Under the pieces are notes generated by a model. That model was not told where the DNA came from, did not search any database, and saw only the letters and a program-made list of their open reading frames with translations. Positions 61,781 through 64,000 of a stretch of 64,000 nt of DNA are shown in pieces (positions within the stretch are counted from its first letter, which is position 1; every line of letters begins with the position of its first letter). The position numbers and the translations under genes are program-made. This DNA comes from Roridomyces roridus (taxonomy: Eukaryota; Basidiomycota; Agaricomycetes; Agaricales; Mycenaceae): positions 2,356,001 to 2,420,000 of the forward strand of contig JARKIF010000009.1 in assembly GCA_029378245.1 (NCBI GenBank), read 5' to 3'.

Positions 61781-62908
61781 ATGGATCCCTCCGATGTCGC
61801 TCCCAGTGAAGAGATTCTCGTCCTCCAGCATGTCTCGCCCGAGGACTTTCTCGCTGTCGCCTACCCGACACTGCGAGAGGATGAAAACACCGCCAACATA
61901 GTCCTTGCGCATGCGTTGGCACGGGCATCGACGGACTTTGTCCTGACAGACTGCCGATTTGCCATGGATATTCACCACGAGCTTCCTTCATCCACTATAC
62001 CTGCGCCCGGAGCATTCGTTCTGGCTCACTGTGTTGACCCGCCCCTCCAATTCCGCCCCTATTCTCGACATGGTGTTGTCTTGCCTTGATTCACCTCTCG
62101 GGAATTACCCCATATTCCTGTGGGCCCGAAATGGTTGCCTAGCGCAGGACACGTTCCAACATCGGATTCACAAACTCGCGCTCTGCTTGCGCACCTGTGT
62201 CGCCCCAGAGCGCGTGTTCTCCGTCTTTGGCCCCGCAAACCCGACAAACACGTTCGCCAAAATTTGGTCAACTCTGACAGGCTTTAAAATTGCCCCCGAG
62301 CCTCTTTATACGGCTTTCTTCGCCTCTTGCAATCTTAAGAGGCTGAAGCTCAAGTCTGCGGCTAGTCCAGACCAGGCGCGGAAAGCAAGCATATCTGATT
62401 TGGACGGCGCCGCGGTGTTGTGTGAAGAATTCTTCAACAGCTCGGTGCGGCATCCAACGCTCTTTGCACCGATCCAAACTAACGCCCATGACATAGCCAT
62501 ATCGGCTGGACAGCAACCGTGCCAGAGAATACACACAGTCTCTCATTCAAAAAGGGCAATTGTGGCTGATCGAGAAGGACGGAGAAATTGCGAGTATTTG
62601 CGCCGTCACTCGTTCCTCGCTGCGCGTGTCGGCGATCACGATGGTTTACACGACGCGCAAGCACAGGTGCCTCGGGCTCGCTCGGTATCTCGTTCAGGAG
62701 GTTACTCGCAGGTACGCGCCCGATCATTGCACCCGGGTCTCTTCTGAGGTCGAATCTTGCCAGTTTATTTCGGTGCGGTAAAGAAAGCGTCGTGCTGTAC
62801 GTCGGTGTTGACAACAACGCCCAACGCGTCTACGAGCGCGTGGGATTCGAACAAGGTGTGCTTTGGGAGGAAATAGGGTTCATTGGCACGCATGCAGGGC
62901 ATTGGTAA
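61781..62908 (+). CDS. GNAT-family N-acetyltransferase
   Basis: An acetyl-CoA-dependent transferase of unknown substrate. The N-terminal half (EEILVLQHVSPEDFLAVAYP) is followed by WLTVLTRPSN and CLDSPLGNYPIFLWA. The GNAT core starts LWLIEKDGEIASICAVTRSS, continues ITMVYTTRKHRCLGLARYLV (acetyl-CoA loop) and ends LYVGVDNNAQRVYERVGFE. Introns at about 62437-62488 (after NSS) and 62711-62762 (after VTR) keep the frame; a first intron near 61938-62010 is less certain. It is a normal-length member of a fungal subfamily. Confidence 0.78.
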
Positions 62909-62949
62909 TTCCTAGTTAGATCCATAGAGTTTACAGTACAGCACCACCA

Positions 62950-63535
62950 CTAATCCCCGACATTCCTAATAAAATCGTGCTTGCCTCCGGTCTTTTCAGT
63001 AACCAAGATCTCACCGATTTCCATTTCCTTGCCCGCAACAGCTTTGAGCATATCCCAAACCGTTAATAACCCAACAGAAACAGCTGTCAGTGCTTCCATC
63101 TCGACACCAGTTTTACCTTCACAAGCCACTGTCGCGCGGCATACAATACTGTAACGCCGTGCGCCGGAACCAGAAGATACTTCTGGGACAGTGCGACTGA
63201 TATATTGGACAGGGCGAGGGGATGGCACAGAGGTATCAGATTTGAAGTCTGTTTAGGCGCCAGTGATGGCGGCAAGATGCGCCACAGTTAATGCATCGCC
63301 TTTCCGCCGAGCTTTAGCTGCAGCTGTCTGCTCTGAGACAGGGTAGGTCGATGTGACTAGCTGATACGCGATCTCTGGTATGTAGATCCGTCCAGACGCA
63401 GTAGCTGTGCGTTTAGTGGGCACCTTGTCGCCTACGTCGACCATTGTAGCACGGCCCTGATCCATCAAGGTGGGACAGCCGAGGGGGCGCGCTAGAGTAA
63501 TATCGGCGGGACACGGTGTTGAACGTGGGTTTCAT
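62950..63535 (-). CDS. Cyclic pyranopterin monophosphate synthase MoaC (three apparent frameshifts)
   Basis: MoaC converts the MoaA product to cPMP in molybdenum-cofactor synthesis. Met 63535 opens a presequence-like [15 protein letters not shown]. MoaC blocks follow in three frames: RLSHLDGSG / [32 protein letters not shown] / [17 protein letters not shown], and [26 protein letters not shown] and EKTGGKHDF. The frame breaks lie near 63453-63457, 63252-63255 and 63185-63188. Each is one base, and the conserved residues on both sides are intact. This is an indel-damaged sequence or a very young pseudogene. Confidence 0.78.
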
Positions 63536-63599
63536 GTTGTAGAATCGGGCTATTCGTATATGAGCTGCGAGTCGGCGTGGACAAGATGCATTTTACAAC

Positions 63600-64000
63600 T
63601 CAACCGCCAATTTTGATCATGGGCCTGTTCGCTACAACATCGATCGCTTGCATGGCGGCATGCTTTTCTTGCTTCCCCTGGACGGCCTGCCCGATTATCT
63701 CGAGGAGTTGGGCATCGGTGGCTCCTTGGCGCATTTGATCACGAAGAGACACCTCTTTGGCGTCAAATAAGCAAACCTGGGGATGCTTTTAGCATCTAAA
63801 AGTCGCGCGCGCGTTGTAAAAAGACCTTGATCTGCCCATCGGCTGTGATTCTCAACCGATTGCAGGTCGCACACTGGCAGTAATTCAGTTTTGGAATCAT
63901 TCGATGAACAAAGTCTAACAAAGTGGTCCGACATGCTGCTGATAAAACCAAAGTTCCCAGCGTGTCCCGGAATTTTCCAGGTCCGAGCGGTGTCATTGAG
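63600..64000 (-). CDS. GTP 3',8-cyclase MoaA, C-terminal part (partial, runs off right edge)
   Basis: A radical-SAM enzyme for the first step of molybdenum-cofactor synthesis. Visible are RTWKIPGHAGNFGFISSM, then SDHF|CATCNRLRITADGQIK, which carries the C-terminal Fe-S cysteines (split by an intron), VCLFDAKEVSLRDQM, and the end VANRPMIKIGG. The terminal Gly-Gly is the MoaA hallmark needed for activity, so this copy is a free MoaA and not fused to MoaC. MoaC starts 64 bp downstream on the same strand. Confidence 0.88.

Overview
The window is nuclear DNA of a filamentous basidiomycete, most likely an Agaricomycete. Genes are dense on both strands and cut by many short introns (about 45-60 nt, GT-AG with CTRAY-like branch points). 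The gene content fits: a DUF6534 seven-helix membrane protein, a wax-synthase-type acyltransferase, GMC oxidoreductase and mushroom-type P450s, among conserved housekeeping genes. Protein names rest on motif recognition and hand splicing; no database search was possible.

Layout. Left arm (1-9.0 kb): end of the purine gene ADE5,7, an ankyrin/CCCH zinc-finger protein, a GpsA-type glycerol-3-phosphate dehydrogenase, the Golgi syntaxin SED5, the nucleolar RRM protein NOP6 and a low-complexity unknown. From 9.0 to 11.5 kb there is no recognisable protein, but there is a TATA-like box and a series of good minus-strand introns. Accessory block (11.5-27.1 kb): two P450s, DUF6534 protein, GMC oxidoreductase, wax-synthase-like acyltransferase, alpha/beta-hydrolase and amidase. 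This looks like a metabolite-tailoring cluster with no backbone synthase in the window. Middle (27-37 kb): DUF4604 protein, an OCIA-like protein, two unknown proteins, a 67-residue membrane protein and a full ABCC transporter. At 37.15-37.55 kb sits a tRNA-derived SINE with poly-A tail and perfect 16-bp target-site duplications. Right arm (37.6-64 kb): RNF126-type E3 ligase, ARMT1 phosphatase, a giant coiled-coil protein, tomosyn/Sro7, GOS1, a TatD-type hydrolase, TRM5, a Ca2+-regulated aspartate/glutamate carrier, a Thr-rich secreted repeat protein, a TRP14-like thioredoxin, a GNAT acetyltransferase, and MoaC and MoaA of molybdenum-cofactor synthesis.

How the genes fit together: SED5, GOS1 and tomosyn are parts of the SNARE fusion machinery. 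Several neighbours are divergent with very short shared promoters, and two convergent genes have stop codons 2 bp apart.

Most unusual features: the carrier gene has two consecutive 5-nt microexons and a 6-nt microexon flanked by two introns that are recognisable copies of each other; the SINE; the P450/GMC/acyltransferase/amidase block; and an excess of apparent single-base indels in the last 10 kb. The indels are either assembly errors or gene decay and should be settled before any of those genes is called broken.
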